A stretch of 21,314 nt of DNA, taken from assembly GCA_003614735.1 (NCBI GenBank), contig KZ992673.1:1-21314 (forward strand). The letters are read 5' to 3'. Of the stretch, positions 20,073 through 21,314 are shown piece after piece. A program made the position numbers and the translations under genes. The stretch's first letter is position 1; each line of letters begins with the position of its first letter. Below the pieces are notes generated by a model. The model was not told the DNA's origin. It saw only the letters and a list, made by a program, of their open reading frames with translations, and searched no databases. Origin of the DNA: Thamnocephalis sphaerospora. Lineage: Eukaryota; Zoopagomycota; Zoopagomycetes; Zoopagales; Sigmoideomycetaceae.

Positions 20073-20522
20073 TAGCACCGTGGATGCTTCCACGCGCGCA
20101 CACGCTCTGTACTGTGAACCATCCTCTCGTTTCCTTTTCGTGATACCTATTTCTGTCGTCTGCATGCCTTTGCCAGCACCACTCACTGTCCCATTTGCTG
20201 CGCGCTCACTTTCTCCGGTCTCACACCCCACTCCTACATTCCGACCGTCTGCAGCGTCGGCTTTCCTGTGCCCGGCATAGTCATCTTACACTCCGCCTAT
20301 TGCCCGCACTTTGTCGGCGTCAGCGACGGCCGTCTGCAGGTCCCGTTCCGCCATTGCGTAGCCTTGTGTTTTACGTTGGTTGCAGTGTGAGCAGGGTGTT
20401 CACGCTCCAGCTGCGCCGCCTTGGCCTATTCCCTTCGCCCATTGTGTCCACGTCTATTTTCCCAGACGTCCTAGCTGCGTTCTAGTGTCGGTCACTACAC
20501 CTACAAAACACGTTTGCTCATC

Positions 20523-21314
20523 ATGTCTGCCGACGCTTCCTCTGCACCGGCGGTAGACGCTACCGGTGTTGCGCCTGACATGGCTGGCCCGGCCCTATTA
20601 CACGAACACAACATGGCACGGAGAGGCTCGCTGGGTTCCGACGCCAACTGGGACGCACGCTCGGCCAAGAAGGGCTGCGGCATTACTAGGAAACAGTTGA
20701 TCATATCCTCCATCATTATTGGCCTTTTGCTGGCGGGCGGCATTGCCGGCCTCGTTACCTGGACGGTGCTCAAGCGCGCCAAGAGCGGTAGGTTTCAGCA
20801 CGTGCGAGCAAGGATGCGTAGCGGTTGCTCGACGCTCTCGCTTGCATCGTCTGCGGGGCGGTCTTGCATGCATACGTGTGAACATGAGATCAGCATAGTG
20901 GACATGGTCGACGGAGGATGCAGTGGAGCGTGTGCGCGCCATGTAGACGACCAGCTGATCTTACTCTGCTGCAGGTAACCGTGTTGATGTGCCCAGCAAC
21001 ACCAACCTAACCATTGTACCGTCGCCCGATCTGCCGAAATCTTTTTATGGCATTACCTATACGCCGCTCAACGCACAGTATCCAGAGTGCGGCGGCACAC
21101 TGGGCGACGTGATTGAGGATGTCAAGGTGCTGTCGCAGCTGACGACGCGGCTGCGTCTCTACGGCATGGACTGTGAGCAGGCCACACATACTCTGGAGGC
21201 CATCAAGCAGCTCAAAGTCAACGTCAAGATTGTCGTGACCATCTGGCTGGACGAGAACGAAAAGACCTACGACCGACAGTACCGGCTCTTCCTGGAAATG
21301 CTCGACAAGTATGG
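20523..21314 (+). CDS. Membrane-anchored GH17 beta-1,3-glucanase/transferase-like enzyme, 5' part
   Basis: Exon 1 is 20523-20787, then a 187-bp intron (GTAGGT...TGCAG), then exon 2 from 20975 to the window edge, still open. About 201 residues are visible. The N-terminus has no signal peptide. It is a cytoplasmic stretch of about 58 residues, with RRGS as a PKA-like site (33-36), then a single hydrophobic segment at about 59-83 flanked by lysines, typical of a type II anchor. After a short stem with NLT as a possible glycosylation site (99-101), the GH17 domain starts at SFYGITYTP and continues with DVIEDVKVLSQLTTRLRLYGMDC and VKIVVTIWLDE, the N-terminal strands of the (beta/alpha)8 barrel. 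The two catalytic glutamates lie beyond the window. Likely role: remodelling of wall beta-1,3-glucan. ATG 20523 has A at -3 upstream of the first coding exon. Confidence 0.93.

Larger units (their letters stand above)
17963..20522. other. Long gap (about 2.5 kb): subtilase promoter and GH17 gene leader
   Basis: No gene I can support. Frames of up to 149 codons overlap on both strands without motifs. The right third (about 19200-20500) becomes strongly pyrimidine-rich on the plus strand, with a CA repeat, GTC/ATC-rich runs and a TGC repeat. That is typical of a fungal promoter and 5' leader for the GH17 gene that follows. CTATATAC at about 19306-19313 is a weak TATA candidate. Confidence 0.5.

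Noticed and set aside
19861-20280. 139-codon plus-strand frame rich in His, Arg, Cys and Leu
   Set aside because: The content comes from CA, ATC and TGC repeats in the pyrimidine-rich leader of the GH17 gene.

Overview
The window is nuclear DNA from a eukaryote, most likely a fungus. Genes are split by short GT-AG introns (42-76 bp, one of 187 bp) with CTAAC/CTGAC/CTAAT-like branch sites. There is one eukaryotic tRNA gene with a pol III terminator. The gene content also fits a fungus: a GH17 beta-glucan enzyme with a type II membrane anchor, a BCS1-like AAA ATPase, a secreted subtilase and a seven-helix protein of RTA1-like layout. GC is moderate and the gaps between genes are long. An early-diverging (zygomycete-grade) fungus is my guess, but the sequence does not prove it.

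Layout, left to right. 1-601 (+) is the 3' end of an unrecognised gene, followed by a poly(A) signal. 1144-1455 (+) is a degraded-looking cytidine-deaminase-like reading frame. 1570-1641 (+) is tRNA-Asp(GTC). 1924-3003 (-) is a four-exon, 294-residue multi-pass membrane protein. 3296-5197 (-) is a 633-residue BCS1-like AAA ATPase. It is divergent from 5457-7944 (+), a seven-exon, 707-residue protein. That protein joins two copies of a small domain to a 3-hydroxyisobutyryl-CoA hydrolase-like domain whose active-site motifs are not conserved. 8707-10668 (-) is a two-exon SAM methyltransferase with a predicted myristoylated N-terminus, a Cys4 motif, a Ser-rich region and a polyQ tract. About 3.9 kb follow with no gene I can support. 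14580-15053 (-) is a small secreted cysteine-rich protein. 16208-17962 (-) is a secreted subtilisin with a proline-rich tandem-repeat linker. Another 2.5 kb without a clear gene ends in a pyrimidine-rich stretch before 20523-21314 (+), the start of a membrane-anchored GH17 enzyme that runs off the window.

These genes do not form an operon or an obvious cluster. Three products belong to the secretory or cell-surface side: the Cys-rich protein, the subtilase and the GH17 enzyme. The most unusual object is the 5457-7944 gene, a likely pseudoenzyme fused to a duplicated domain and carrying four Cys-Pro motifs. The membrane protein, the deaminase-like remnant and the first gene are the least certain identifications.
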